A stretch of 64,000 nt of DNA, taken from assembly GCA_029582265.1 (NCBI GenBank), contig CM055831.1:26202526-26266525 (forward strand), in the 5' to 3' direction. Source of the DNA: Zoroaster sp. YZ-2022 (Eukaryota; Echinodermata; Asteroidea; Forcipulatida; Zoroasteridae). Each line of letters opens with the position of its first letter. The stretch's first letter is position 1. Under the pieces are notes generated by a model. The model searched no databases and was not told the DNA's origin. It saw nothing but the letters and a program-made list of their open reading frames with translations. The position numbers and the translations under genes were made by a program. Positions 46,824 to 62,616 of this stretch are shown one piece after another.

Positions 46824-47198
46824 TTAAGTGCGAAAAAATTAAAAAATTGTCTCTAACCTCCGTTAAAATGATGTAAATGTCATTTTTTGATAACCTTCCT
46901 GTGTGAAATTTGTTAACATCCAAAGACAACAGTGGCGTCACATTTCAAATAAATGGATATTACATTTTTGCACGGTGAATTTGCAGTTCATTCCGAATTT
47001 CCCCAATATTTGATCAAATCGCGCGTTGAAATTGACTTTTTTACAAACAAAAATTCCTGTATGGAATGTTGAAACTCATTTACCGTAAGAAAATAGTGAC
47101 ATCATGTTTCAAATATGGTTCTGAAAGGGTATCAAATAAAAAGATATTTACACCACTTTAAAGTGAAGTTAGAGACTTGTAATTTTTTTACACTTTAA
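46824..47198. mobile_element. TTAA fold-back MITE (second family), second version
   Basis: It corresponds to 24212-24601. The flanking TTAA are at 46824-46827 and 47195-47198, and the arms carry small deletions. Confidence 0.8.
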
Positions 47199-47264
47199 TA
47201 AGGACTATCTATTGGAAAATGGTGCATCACAAAACTGAATTTGACCTTAGAGTGCCTCTTTAAG

Positions 47265-47507
47265 GGTGACTGGGACAATGACATACTGCAGGGGTGACTG
47301 GGTACAATGACATCTCGTGGTACCAGGTGACTGGGTACAATGGCATCATGCAGTGGGTACTGCAGGGGTGACTGGGTACAATGACATCATGCAGTGGGTA
47401 CTGCAGGGGTGACTGGGTACAATGACATCATGCAGTGGGTACTGCAGGGGTGACCAGGTTAGGTACAATGACATCATGGGTAGTACTGCGGGGTGACATC
47501 AATGGGT
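47265..47507. repeat. 41-bp array, second version
   Basis: It corresponds to 24671-24916. The second and last units are damaged and the middle units are clean. Confidence 0.85.
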
Positions 47508-47916
47508 CTATGATCCCTCAGTCAGCGTTAACACAGGAGCTCTTTCTGTGGAAATAATAAGTGAATTTATATAAATATAGATGTTTGTGCTTCAGAAAAA
47601 TGGTTCAATGTACAATAGATCTCTCAATCCTTAAGAAATTTTGATGGCAAAAATTCTAGGGTTGTTTGGAAAATACCATTTTTACTATTATTTTGTTTAT
47701 GTCAGTTGCACATGAAATAAATCTTTTTCTGCAGAATTTGTTTAAAAGTTTGTCCAGATGTTCAGAACAAATTATCTTTTTTTGACAAAAACATTAAAAA
47801 AGAGGTAAATGTTTTAAAAAGGAAAAACCATTTAAATTTGACTTTCATTTGTTTAAAAATTTTATGTTTTCCAAAAAATTTTTGTGAATGAATGAAAGGT
47901 TTGGATTGTCAGAAAT

Positions 47917-50900
47917 GAATATCATTAAATTCTATGCACTTTTTAAACCCAAGCCATTTTTTAATATCAAACCCTTGACCTTTTTCAACCTAAGCCATTT
48001 TAATATCATTAACCATTCTTTGCATTGTTCAACCTAATGACCATTCTTTAATATCAAAAAAATTCTATAGCACTGTTTCAACCCAAAACCATTCTTTAAT
48101 ATCATTAACCATTCTTAGCACTGTGTTCAACCCAATGAAAATTTTTGAATATCATTAAAATTTTATAACTTTTTCAACCCGACCTTCTTTAATATCATTA
48201 ACTTTTTGTGGTTTTTAACCCAAAAATTTTTTAATATTTAACCATTCTTTTTGTAAACCTAATGACCATTCTTGAATATAAACCATTCTATAGCACTGTG
48301 TTCAACCTAATACCCTTCTTTAATATCATTAACCATTCATAGCATTGTTCAAGCAATGGCCATTTTTAATATCATTAACCTTCTATAGCACTTTTTCAAC
48401 CTAATGACCATTCTTTAATATCTTCCCTTCTATAGCACTGTTTTTAACCCCAAAGACCATTCTTTTTTCATTAACCTTCTTGCCTTGTTCCCCAGAATTC
48501 TTTAAAAATTAACATTTATAGCATGTTTCAACCCCAAAGACCATTCTTTAATATCAAACCCTTTTTATAGCACTGTTTCAACCCCAAAGACCATTTTTTT
48601 AAAATTAACCATTCTAGCCGTTTCAACCCAATGACCATTTTTAATATCATTAACATTCTATAGCACTGTGTTCAACAAAGCCCTTCTTTTAAAATATTTA
48701 AAATTTTTAGCACTGTTTCCCTAAAGACCCTTCTTTTATCAAACTTCTTAGCACTGTGTTCAACCTAAGAAATTTTTGAATATCATTTAACCCTTTTTAT
48801 GCACTGTGTTCAACCCCAATGACCATTCTTTAATAATTTAAACCTTCTTTTGCCTTTTTTCAACTTTCCATTCTTTAATATCTTTAAACCTTCTATGGGA
48901 CTTTTTAAACCCTTTACCATTCTTGAATATCATTAACCTTCATAGCACTGTTTTTCAACCTAAGATATTCTTTATTTCAAACCTTTGACTTGTTAACTAA
49001 ACTTTATTCATTAAATTCTATGCACGGTTCAACCTAAGCCCTTCTTAATATCATTAACCCTTCTTAGCATGGGTTTAACCTAATGACCATTCTTGAATTC
49101 ATTAACCTTCTTTCCTGTGTTAAACCTTGACCATTCTTTAATTCATTAACCATTCTATGCACTGTTTCAACCTAATGACCATTCTTTAAACTTCCCCCTT
49201 TTATAGCACTGTGTTCCCTAATGACCATTCTTGAATATCATTAACCTTTATGCACTGTTTCCTAAAGACCATTCTTGAATATCAAACCATTCTATAGCCT
49301 GTGTTAACCCCTGACATTTTTTTATTAACATTTTTAAATGTGCAAGCAATGGGATTCTTTAATATCTTCCATTCTATAGCACTGTGTTCAACCTAATGAC
49401 CCTTCTTTAATCATTAACCCTTCTATAGCACTGTGTTCAACCTAATGACCCTTCTTTAATATCATTAACCTTCTATGTCTTTTTCCCCCTAATGTTTTTA
49501 ATATCTTAACCTTCTATCACTGTGTTCAACCTAATAATTCTTGAATATCATTAACCATTCTATGCCTGTTTAACCTAATGACCATTTTTGAATATCATTA
49601 ACCATTCTATGACTGTGTTCAAGCTTTAATGGCCATTTTTAATATCATTAACCATTCTTGCACTGTGTTCAACCCAATGACCATTCTTTAATATCATTAA
49701 CCCTTCTTGTTTTCAACCTAAAACCCTTCTTGAATATCAAACCATTCTTGCACTTTTCCTTGACCATTCTTGAATATCAAAACCCTTCTTAACTTTTCGC
49801 AATACCCTTCTTTAATATCATTAACCTTCTATAGCACTGTGTTCCAAGACCATTCTTTATTCATTAAACCCCTTCTATGCACTGTTTCAACCCAAGACCA
49901 TTCTTTAATATCATTAACCATTCTATAATTTTCAACCTAAAACCCTTCTTTAATATCATTAACCATTTTGATGTGTTTTAACAAACCCCTTCTTTAAATC
50001 TTAACCATTCTATAACTTTTTCCCAACCCCAATGACCATTCTTGAATATCATTAACATTCTATAAATGTGTTCCCTAATGACCATTCTTTAATATCAAAC
50101 ATTCTATACACTGTTTCCCCCAAAAATCTTTAATATCATTCCATTCTATAGATTTTTCGCTTAATACCATTCTTTAATATCATTAACCATTCTATAGCAC
50201 GTGTTCCCTAATGACCCTTCTTTAATATCAAACCATTCATAGCACTGTGTTCCTAAAACCCTTTTTAAATCATTAACCATTCTATAAGTATTTTCCCCAA
50301 ACCATTCTTTTAAAATCATTAACCATTCTTTGCACTTTTTCAACCAGAATTTTTTAAAATCATTAACCATTCTATAGCACTGTGTTAAACTTAATGACAT
50401 TCTTGAATATCATTAACCATTCCCCTTTTTTGTTCCTAAAGACCATTCTGAATATCTTAACCATTTTATGCCTGTGTTCAACCTAATGCTTCTTTTAAAA
50501 TCATTAACCATTCTATACACTTTTAACCCTGACCATTCTTTAATATCATTAACCTTCTATACATGTGTTCAACCTAATGCATTTTGAAAACATTAACCTT
50601 CTATACACTGTGTTAACCTTTACCACTTAATATCATTAACCCTTCTATAACTTTTTCAAGCTCCTTCTTTAAAATCATTAACCATTCCATAGCACTGTTC
50701 AACCAATGACCATTCTTTTATCATTAACCATTCTTTCCTGCAACCTAAGACCATTTTTTAATATAAATTAAAATTTATAGTGTTCAACCTAATGACCCTT
50801 CTTGAAATCATTAACCCTTTAGCACTGTGTTCAACCCAAGACCATTTTTTAAATCATTAACCCTTCTATAGCAAAGCTTTAAAGGATTCTTGAAATATTA

Positions 50901-53900
50901 ACCATTCTATACCTTTTCAACCTAATAATTCTTGAAATCATTCCTTCTATAACATGTTCCCAAACCCAATGACCCTTCTTTAATATCATTCCATTCTTAC
51001 ATTTTTTCAACCAACCATTTTGAATATCATTAACCATTCTATAGCACTGTTTTCCCCAATGCCCTTCTTTTTAAAATCAAACCCTTTTATGGGTTTTTTA
51101 ACCAATGACCTTTGAAAATCATTAACCCTTCTTAGCACGTTCAACCTAAACCCTTCTTTTAAAATCTTCCATTCTTAAACCTGTTTCAACTAATGACCTT
51201 TTAAACATTAACCCTTCTGCATTGGGTTTAACCCAAGACCATTCTTTAATTCATTAACCATTCTATAGCACTTTTTCCTTATGACCCTTCTTTTAAAATC
51301 ATTAACCCTTCTATAGCACGCCCTAATGACCTTCTTGAAACATTTAAACCCTTCTATGCCTGTTTCCCTTGCCATTCTTGAATATTCATTAACCATTCCT
51401 ATAGCACTGTGTTCAACCTAATGACCATTCTTGAATATCGTAACCATTCTACTAGCACTGTGTTCAACTGGCTATTGACCATTCTTGGATATCATTAACC
51501 ATTCTATAGCACTGTGTTCAACCTAATGACCATTCTTGAATATCATTAACCATTCTATAGCACTGTGTTCAACCTAATGACCATTCTTGAATATCATTAA
51601 CCATTCTATAGCACTATGTTCAACCTAATGACCATTCTTGAATATCATTAACCATTCTATAGCACTGTGTTCATTCGCCTAATGACCATTCTTTTAATAT
51701 CATTAACATTCTATATTCTATGCCTGTGTTCAAGCTAATGACCATTCTTTAATATCATTAACCCATTTCCTGCTTAGCACTGTGTTCCAACCTAATGACC
51801 ATTCTTGAGATATCATTAACCATTCTATAGCACTGTGTTCAACCTTTGACCATTCTTGAATATCATTAACCGACTCTCTGCACTGTGTTAACCTAATGGC
51901 GACATTCTTGAATATATTTAACCATTCTATGGCACTGTGTTCCTAATGACTAATGATTCTTGATATAATTAACCATTCTATAGCACCATGTATTTCAACC
52001 TCAATGACCATTGCTTGAATATCATTAACCATTCTCTATGTAGCACTGTGTTAACAAGCCTAATAGGCCATTCTTTAATATCGTGTAACCATTCTGGCAC
52101 TGTGTTAACCTAATGGCCATTCTTTGAATAATCATTAACCATTTCTGTAACAACCATTCAACCTAATGACCGTCTTGAATATCATTAACAACTCTATAAC
52201 TGTGTTTCAACCTAATGACCATAAAACCTTCTAATATCAATTTAACCATTTCTATAGCACTGTGTGTTCAACCTAATGACCAATGCTTGAATATCATTAA
52301 CCATTTCTAGCACTACTTGTTCAACAACTAATGACCATTCTTTGAATATCATGTAACCATTCTATAGCACTGTGTTCAAGCAATGACCATTTCTGAGATA
52401 TCATTAACATTATAGCACACTGTGTTCAAGCCTAATGACCATTCTTTAATATCATTAACCATTCTATAGCACTGTGTTCAACATTATTCTGAATATCATT
52501 AACCATTCTATAGCACTGTGTTCAACCTAATGACCATTCATGAATATCATTAACCATTCTATAGCACTGTGTTCAGAAAGCTTAATGACCATTCTTGAAT
52601 GTCATTTAAACCATTCTATAACACTGTGTTCAACCTAATGACCATTCTTTAATATCATTAACCGTTCTATAGCACTATTCAACCTAATGACCATTCTTTA
52701 ATATCTCATTAACCATTCTATAGCACTGTGTTCAGACCTAACGTGACCATTCTTTAATATCATTAACCATTCTATAGCACTGTGTTCAACCTAATGACCA
52801 TTCTAATATCACATTAACCATTCTATAGCACTGTGTTCAACCTAATGACCATTCTTTAATATCATTAACCATTCTATAGCACTGTGTTCAACCTATTGAC
52901 CATTCTTTAATATCATTAACCATTCTATAGCACTGTGTTCAACCGTAATGACCATTCTTGTTAACCATTTCTATAGCACAATGTTTCCAAGCTTAAACTG
53001 CCCATTTCTTGGAATATCATTAACCATTCTATAGCACTGTGTTCAACCTAATGACCATTCTTTAATATCAACTTGAACCATTCTATAGCACTGTGTGTTA
53101 AACTTAATGACCATTCTTGAATATCATTAACCATTCTATATTTTCATTTCCAACTGTGACCATTCTTGAATATCATTAACCATTCTATAGCACTGTGTTC
53201 ATAGCAATATTCTTGAATATCATTAACCATTCTATAGCACTGTGTTCAACCTAATGACCATTCTTTAATATCATTAACCACATTCTATAGCTTCCTGTGT
53301 TTCAGCTTAGCTTAATGACCCATTCTTGAAATATCATTAACCATTTCTATGCTTTTTGTTCAACCTAATGACCATGCTAATATCTTAACCATTCTATAGC
53401 ACTGTGTGTTCAACCTTAATGCCATTCTGAATATCATTAATCATTCTGAATATGCCACTGTGTTCAACCTAATGACCATTCTTTAATATCATTAACCATT
53501 CTATAGCACTGTGTTCAACCTAATGACCATTCTTGAATATCATTAAACCATTCTATAGCACTGTGTTCAACCTAATGACCACCATTCTTTAATATCACAT
53601 TAACCATTCCTATAGCACTGTGTTCAACCTAATGACCATTCTTTAATATCATTAACATTCTATAGCACTGTGTTCAACCTAATGACCATTCTTTAATGTC
53701 ATGTTAACCATTCTATAGCACTGTGTTCATGAACCTAGCTTAATGGCCATTTCTTAGAATATCATTAACCATTCTATAGCACTGTGTTCAACCCTAATGA
53801 CCATTGCTTTAATATATTTAACCATTCTATAGCACAGTGTTCTTTCTGTCATTAACCATTCTATATAGCACTGTGTTGTTCAATGGCAGCATTCTTTTTA

Positions 53901-56900
53901 ATATCATTAACCCATTCTATAGCACTGTGTTCAACCTATTGATCATTCTTTTGAATATCATTAACAACATTCTATAGCACCTTTGAATTAAACCCTAATG
54001 ACCATTCTTCTTAATATCATTAACCATTCTATAGCACACCGTGTGTGACTTAACCTAATGACCATATTCTTGAATATCATTAACTTCATTCTATAGCAGC
54101 TGTGTTCATGTAAACAACCTAATGACCATTCTTGAATATCATTAACCATTCTATAGCACTGTGTTCAACCTAATGACCATTCTTTTAATATCATTAATAA
54201 CCATTCTATAGCACCGTGTTCAACCTAATGACCATTCTTGAATATCATTAACCATTCTATAGCACTGTGTTCAAACCCTAATACCATTCTTTAATATCAT
54301 TAACCATTCTATAGCACTGTGTTCAACCTAATGACCCATCTTTAATATCATTAACCATTCTATATTTTGCACTGTGTTCAACCTAATGACCATTTCTTTA
54401 ATATCATTAACCATTCTATAAAGCACTGTGTTCAACCTAATGACCATTCTTTAATATCATTAACCCATTCTATATAGCACCTGTGTTCAACCTAATGACC
54501 ATTCTTTAATATCATTAACCATTCTATGGCACTGTGTTCAACCTAATGACCTCATTCTTTGGATCATCATTAACCATTCTATAGCACTGTGTTCAACCTA
54601 ATGACCATTCTTTAATATATTAACCATTCTATACTTTTCATGTGTTCAACATATTGTTCTTTAATATCATTAACCATTCTATAGCACTGTGTTCCAACCC
54701 AATAATGACCATTCTTGGAACTATCATTTAACCATTCTATAGCACTGTGTTCAACCCTAATATGACCATTCTTGAATATCATTAACCATTCTATAACACT
54801 GTTTCTGTGTTTCAACCTAGCAGCCATTCTTTAATATCATTAACCATATCATGGCTTACCCTTCTATAGCACCTGTGTCCAAACCAACCATTGATGACCA
54901 TTCTTTAAATATCATTAACCATTCTATAGCACTGTGTTCAACCTTCTAATGACCATTCTTTTAATATCATTAACCATTTCTAATAGCACTGTGTTCAACC
55001 TAATGACCATTCTTATCATCATTAACCATTCTATAGCACTGTGTTCAACCTACCAATTCTTTAATATCATTAACCATTCTATAGCACTGTTCAACCTAAT
55101 GACCAAGCTCTTGAATAATCATTAACCATTCTATAGCACTGTGTTCAACCTAATCCATTCTTGAATATCATTAACCATTCTATAGCACTGTGTTCAACCT
55201 AATGACCATTCTTTAATATCATTAACCATTCTATAGCACTGTGTTCAACCTAATGACCATTCTTGAATATCATTAACCATTCTATAGCACCAATGTTCAA
55301 CCTAATGACCATTCTTTTATCATTAACCATTCTATAGCTTGTTCAACCCTAATGACCATTCTTTAATATCATTAACCATTCTATAGCACTGTGTTCAACC
55401 TAATGACCATTCTTGGAATATCATTAACCATTCTATAGCACTGTGTTAACCCCAATGACCATTCTTGAATATCATTAACCATTCTATACACTGTGTTCAA
55501 CCTAATGACCATTCTTTAATATCATTAACCATTCTATAGCACTGTGTTCAACCTAATGACCATTCTTTAATATCATTAACCATTCTATAGCACTGTGTTC
55601 AACCTAATGACCATTCTTTAATATCATTAACCATTCTATAGCACTGTGTTCAACCTAATGACCATTCTTTGAATATCATTAACCATTCTATAGCACTGTG
55701 TTCAACCTTCCTAATGACCATTCTTGAATATCATTAACCATTCTATAGCACTGTGTTCAACCTAATGACCATTCTTGAATATCATTAACCATTCTATAGC
55801 ACTGTGTCAGCTTAATGACCATTCTTTAATATCATTAACCATTTTAGCACTGTGTTCAACCTAATGACCATTCTTGAATATCATTAACCATTCTATAGCA
55901 CTGTGTTCAACCTAATGACCATTCTTGAATATCATTAACCATTCTATAGCACTGTGTTCAACCTAATGACCATTCTTGAATATCATTAACCATTCTATAG
56001 CACTGTGTTAACCTAATGACCATTCTTGATGTCATTAACCATTCTATAGCAGCCGTGTTCAACCTATGACCATTCTTTAATATCATTAACCATTCTATAG
56101 CACTGTGTTCAACCTAATGACCATTCTTGAATATCATTAACCATTCTATAACTGTGTTCAACCTAATGACCATTCTTGAATATCATTAACCATTCTATAG
56201 CACTGTGTTCAACCTAATGACCATTCTTGAATATCATTAACCATTCTATAGCACTGTATTTCAACCTAATGACCATTCTTGAATATCATTAACCATTCTA
56301 TAGCACTGTGTTCAACCTAATGATATTCTTGGGAATATCATTAACCATTCTATAGCACTGTGTTCAACCCTAATGACCATTCTTGAATATCATTAACCAT
56401 TCTATAGCACTGTGTTCAACCTAATGACCATTCTTGAATATCATTAACCATTCTATAGCACTGTTCAACCTAATGACCATTCTTGAATATCATTAACCAT
56501 TCTATAGCACTGTGTTCAACTTTCAACCCAATGACCATTCTTTGAATATCATTAACCATTCTATATAGCACTGTGTTCAACCTAAACCATTCTTGAATAT
56601 CATTAACCATTCTATAGCACTGTGTTCAACCTAATGACCATTCTTTAATATCATTAACCATTCTATAGCACTGTGTTCAACCTAATGACCATTCTTTAAT
56701 ATCATTAACCATTCTATAGCACTGTGTTCAACCTAATGACCATTCTTGAATATCATTAACCATTCTATAGCACTGTGTTCAACCTAATGACCATTCTTTA
56801 ATATCATTAACCATTCTATAGCACTGTGTTCCAACCTAATGACCATTCTTTTAATATCATTAACCATTCTATAGCACTGTGTTCAACCTAATGACCATTC

Positions 56901-57369
56901 TTTAATATCATTAACCATTCTATAGCACTGTATGTTCAACCTAATGACCATTCTTGAATATCATTAACCATTCTATAGCACTGTGTTCAACCTAATGACC
57001 ATTCTTTAATATCATTAACCATTCTATAGCACTGTGTTCAACCTAATGACCATTCTTTAATATCATTAACCATTCAATAGCACAGAGTTCAACCTAATGA
57101 CCATTCTGTAATATCATTAACCATTCTATAGCACTGTGTTCCAAGCTTAATGACCATTCTTTAATATCATTAACTATTCTATAGCACTGTGTTCAACCTA
57201 ATGACCATTCTTGAATATCATTAACCATTCTATAGCACTGTGTTCAACCTAATGACCATTCTTGAATATCATTAACCATTCTATAGCACTGTGTTCAACC
57301 TAATGACCATTCTTGAATATCATTAACCATTCTATAGCACTGTGTTCAACCTAATGACCATTCTTTAAT
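47917..57369. repeat. 51-bp satellite, second version (heavily corrupted on the left)
   Basis: It corresponds to 25362-35634. Up to ~51380 almost every monomer has deletions or substitutions (ACCCTTC for ACCATTC). From there to ~56600 insertions and small duplications dominate. The last few hundred bases match version 1 almost unit for unit, including the rare AAGCTTAATGACC and TTAACTATTC variants at the same distance (~227 bp) from the right edge. Confidence 0.95.
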
Positions 57370-60111
57370 GGTTTGAAACCCAACTATGCAAAACTTTCTA
57401 TTGTAAGATAAACAACAAACTTGTTATACCTGTCACAGAGATACCTTCTTACCCTACTGGTTATGAATAATTAGTGATTTTTAACTTTGTATATTAATAT
57501 GTATAAGTTGGGCCAGTGCCATAACCAACAATACCATGGTTGACTGACATATAATTAAATAACAATAGGTTTAAAGCACACAGTACTGGTTAGAAATTCC
57601 TGAGTTGGAACCCCCATAGGTTTAATTTGTATATCAATGAGGTAAGTTTGGGTTTGAATAGAGTCAAAGGTGAAGGGTTGAAGATTGAATGAGAAGATGT
57701 AAATGAGATATAGATGTAAAGGATGGAAAAGGTTGTAGGTTTTTGAGGAATGTGAAGGGAGTTGTCTCCTGGACCTCATTCTATGAGGATACTCTGCTCT
57801 GCTGCAGCAATATTTTCTATACAAATCCGAGTATTTCAGGCTCTTGATATTATTTATTTAGCAAGCATTCAGGTTTGCAGAATACCAACATTTTTATCAG
57901 AGTGCTTTCCAAGGCAAGTTTTGCGAGTCTTACCAAATTTTGGCGAGAGTGGAGACAAGTTGGAAGATTGACCATCATTGATTTTAATAATATATTTGAC
58001 TAATGTATAAGTTATAACCATGATGTTCTTCACTTGATATTTAACCTTCAAGAAAATTAGTTACATGGAAGAAGATTGATTAGTGATTTGTCACTAGGTG
58101 ATTGTTAATAACTTTCATAAATTATGGCAATGGTCGATTCATATTAAATTTCCAGATGGCTTTTACTTTGGCCAACTTATCCGATATGGTGATGGCAGAG
58201 GGCGCTATATTATGACGATGTGAGGGCAACAGCCACTTATTAATCTTATCCACTGGGTACCTGTGTGTGAACCACCACATAATCAACCATACAAGCAATC
58301 AAGTGACGGGCGTGTGACGGCAGTTACTGAACTTTTGAGACAGGAGTAAATGTTGGACTATTTCCCTTATAATATTAAAAAGATATATGGATATTGACCT
58401 TGAACATTGGAAAGAATGTCGTATCCAACCACCACTTTTTAAGGGTTTTTTGGAATTTTTTTGCAACCACTAAATAACCAGTTATTAGCTATGTCAACCG
58501 ATTTTTCATTTTGTTTTTCAATATGGTCAAACTATACATGTACATGTACATCATTCTAAAGCTCTTACCATTAATACGCCATAGTTTTGTAAGTTTTCCG
58601 AGAAATGCTAAGCCAAAGCATAAAGTGCGTCATTTCACGAGTGCGGCGAATTACGTATATGGACGATTAATAATAGTAATACTGTAAATAGGGTTTTCAG
58701 TTTGTACGTACTTGGCCGAAGCCCTCCACATGCACAGCGCATCGCCCGCAACAAAAAACATCAAAATTTTAAATCAAAAAATTCTACTACTTTTACCTGT
58801 CGAAATCTTACATGTAATAATAATTAATAGCTCATTGGAAAGCTTATAGTCTTAGCTATCCAACAATGTACATAAAATAGCAATCGGAAGTACGTGCGAA
58901 AGCCTAGGTTTTTATGAATGAACCACTCTAGTCCCGCCCAGCCTTTCGCGAAGTGTTCCGAGATCGGGCACATTCGGCCCGTAAAAATTGCCGCGCTCTG
59001 CTGTGGGCATCCACTTTGGAGTTGTCTCCGCGCCCGAGTACATTGTGATTGACATGAAAACGGGTTTCCCTATTGAGTCAAAGGGCTCCTTTACATACCC
59101 ATGCTTGCTCGATCTCCACAGCTACTCTACAACTGAAGTTACGAAGAGATAAAATGTAAACACCGTTTTTCGAGGTGAAATTTTCAAGTTGAAAGGTAAG
59201 ACTAGAGCGGTGTCTGAATGAATTTTACACCTCTTTTCTATCATATGTGAAAGTTTTGAGCCGTAATTGTGTTTAGTTTTGAGCGGAGAGTGTATTTTTT
59301 ACACCCTTTCAAAGCTCTTATGAGGGAAACGAGTACGAACGCTGTGCGTGTGTATCACGGTGTGTGTAGGCTGATTCAACGGTTTTGTTGCCATTAGGGA
59401 TGTACACAGTGTATATGGACAGTCGGGCTTCATCGAATGCTGTATACTTGATTAAATAAAACAGGATTCCTCAAAAACTACTCGTCCGATTTTCTTGATT
59501 TAAAAATCATTGTATTTCTTTCATCAAGACCTTTAATTTGATATAAATATTGAGCATATTGGTTTAGGAATAATGTTTCACCTGAAAACCCTACTAATGA
59601 TAACTCAAGGATCCATGAGGCAATATCTTTAGTTGAGGCTGACTGCCAGGAGATTTTTTAATAATGTTTCATGGGAAAGACTATTCTGGGGAAAGGGGAG
59701 GGGAATATGTACATGTATGATCTGGCACATGGTTCTTTATTTATATAAAACGTTTATGCAATTTATATTTATATATTAAGAAATATACAAATCTAAAATA
59801 TTTTTGTATTGACAGCAGTCAAGGTTAGGGAAACCCAGTCGAATTAGAATGTAAACTAATAAATAACCAGCAAAGAAATAAAGTAATAAAAATAATATAT
59901 TTAATATGTTATATAAAAACAAATTAATTAATTAATGCATTCAAAAGTGAAATAGGCCCCTACATGTATGTATTTATACAATTAATTGTTTTTAATGTAT
60001 GTATTTTTACTTTTAAACGAAACTGCATTCAGCGAATTGTTGCATGAGGAAATTGTGTGTCAGATTTGAGATTTGTTAAAAAACATTTGAGATCATTCTC
60101 CTTTTCTACTA
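57370..60111. other. Right flank, second version
   Basis: It corresponds to 35635-38352 with only scattered single-base differences, plus a small difference near 59195 (GTAAGACTAGAGCGG against GTTAAGAGCGG) and another near 60020. The CpG-dense patch is at ~58925-59055. Confidence 0.7.
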
Positions 60112-60564
60112 CGTCTTCAACGGCTTCAAAATCGTGCTGCAAAATTAATTTTCATGGCTAAAAAGTATGACCATGTCTCCCCTCTCCTACGACAGCTTCA
60201 CTGGCTTCCCGTTCGAGACCGGATTGATTTCAAAACATTGACTATTGCCTATAAATGTGTTACTGACTCTGCGCCATCCTATCTCTGTGAGCTTATTATA
60301 CCATACCAACCTAACCACAGTGGACTCCGTTCAAATTCTGATTCCTGGATCTTCAAAAAGCCAACTACACATTTAACTGCGGCTAACAAGGGTTTCTATA
60401 CTGCTGCACCCAGCATGCTTCTTCATTGAGTCAATTTAAAACATCTCTCAAGACTCATTTATTTTAGGCACTGTGTATTTTTAAATTGTACTTGCATCTC
60501 AAGTACAACTGTGTACTTGTGTAAGAGCGCTATATAAATGCCTTCATTGTATTGTATTGTAACA
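60112..60564 (+). mobile_element. CR1/L2-like LINE relic, second version
   Basis: It corresponds to 38353-38805. Here the A run after GGATCTTC is five bases long, and the frame from 60154 stays open for 91 codons through a stretch that fits the family better. The same GCGCTATATAAAT end and ATTGT tail follow. Confidence 0.85.
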
Positions 60565-62616
60565 CTCTAACAAAAAGAAAGACAGAAAACAAATATGCAA
60601 CAAATATAAACAAAAAAAGAAAAACATTATGAGAAATTCACAAAATAGATTGAAACATAAGGCCTAAATATATTGATGGGAAGTTTAAATTTTTTTTTAA
60701 ACAAGATCAATAAAAAAAATTAAAAAACTCAAACCCCTTCTACAACTTCACAAATAATAAATAAATCATGAAGATGTAAACAAGGAATGAATTCTTCAAT
60801 GAAACAGGGAACATTACACATTTGAAAACACATGTGTATTTTTGACAATGGTATAAAAAATAATGATTCATAAATGCCCAAGACAGTTAAGACAATCTGA
60901 TTGGATAAAACATGGTCATGTAAGGGTGTACAAGTATTAATGAATGGATTACAATCAATTTACATATTGAAAAAAATACTTGTAATATGGGCATGTAAAG
61001 TAATTTCATTTCAACAAAATACATTAACAAGAAAATAGCAGTCACATAGGTTTTCACCACCTAAGATGGCGCTCCAAAATAACACAACAAATTCAGACGG
61101 CAATTTTATAAATGTTTTGCCGAGCAATGCGACACACGTTTCACCTTAGAAATTCCACTTTTCAGGTAAAGTAGTCCACTAAACATAGAAATGCGTGATT
61201 ATAAGGAAACCCTTAGCATATTAGGGTCTAAAAATTACATTTTTTATGATAAACTTTGCATTTTTTAAAAAGAAAAACCTAAGAAATGCATTATTTCATG
61301 ACTGACTGCACCGATTTCAAATCTGAAAAGACCGAATGACACAGTTTATTGTTCTATCCCTTTGACCTTTTAAACCAAGTTAATAGGCAATTTTAAACTG
61401 GTTTAAAGTTATTCCAAAATAACCTTTCAGAGTGCCATCCACAGTGAGCCATTGCAAAAATGGCGACAAGTTCATAAGTTGTCGGCTTGCAATGCTCCAA
61501 AAAAATCATCCAAGAAGACGCAGAAATACAGTTTCAAGGTCGGTAAAGCTTTTGTAACATAATTTTAGAGATATTTTCCACATAATTCCTAAATTTGGGG
61601 GTTCAAATCAAAATAATAATTGTTCGGTGACGATTTAAAAAATATTAATTTTGCGTACAACCAGAATAGGAAATGTTAATAGCGCGATTACGTTGACATT
61701 GCTACAGTTAGTTTTTGCTTTCTGTACACCCAAAAATTATCTTTAATATCCACTTTTATAATGGTTTTTGGACTTTATTTCCCTTCTAAAAAAATCTTCC
61801 CCTTCAGAATATATATAGAAGAATCCTGCCACTGCGCATTTACAATGACCGTGTCGGTCACTAACGGGAAAGTTGACAAGATCAGACTGACATGACTTGA
61901 GGAAGTCATTGTATACCAAAAATGCCTGATTTTTCATGAAATAAACAACCAGGAATAATTTGAAGTATATGTTCATCATCCATATGTTCTCCACCTTACT
62001 GGGTAGGTAAGATTACATTATTAGCTATAATGAACAAGAAAAATTGGCAGTTGGATACGACATTCTTCCCTGAACATTTACTGTGCGGACAAAAGAGGGT
62101 CATATATTTTTCATTACCCTGTGGAATGCCAGTGAGGGTGGTATTTATTTATACCTGTTGTATAAGGCTTGTATTATAGTATGTCAGGTTTATAGAAGTG
62201 CTGTGGAAGAGTTGGAATATACATGTACTTAACACTGGTTTTGGGTGTAGGCGCTATATTTTGCTCATTTTAGAGTTTAAAACAAGGTTTTCAGAAGGTT
62301 TGAGAGTAGGTGAATCTTGAGTAGGTTCAAGCTGTTTGCTATTTTGAAGACGCTTTGTGAGACACATGTCTTTGTGACATCCTATTATACTGTTGTCTTG
62401 GTGACATCCTATAATACTTTTTGTCTTGATAACATGCTAGTGGGGTGTTGAATAAGTAGATCCGATAATTCAAAATTTTGTGTGAATTTGTAAATATTAA
62501 TTAGAACTGAATAGAGATGTAATTAAGGTGATAATCTTGATAAATAAAATAATAGGAATTTAAGAATGTGTGAGTGGTGCATTATTTATCATGGTTTGAA
62601 TACTTTTAGTAACCAG
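60565..62616. other. Non-coding, second version of 38806-40857
   Basis: Near-identical to version 1 with scattered single-base and homopolymer differences. Nothing recognised. Confidence 0.5.

Noticed and set aside
50161..54827. Minus-strand frames repeating CYRMVND-like motifs
   Set aside because: Frames opened by sequencing errors in the second version of the satellite; version 1 has stops in every frame.
57555..57824. 89-codon minus-strand frame identical to one at 35820-36089
   Set aside because: The identity comes from the assembly overlap and does not show conservation; no domain or splice support.
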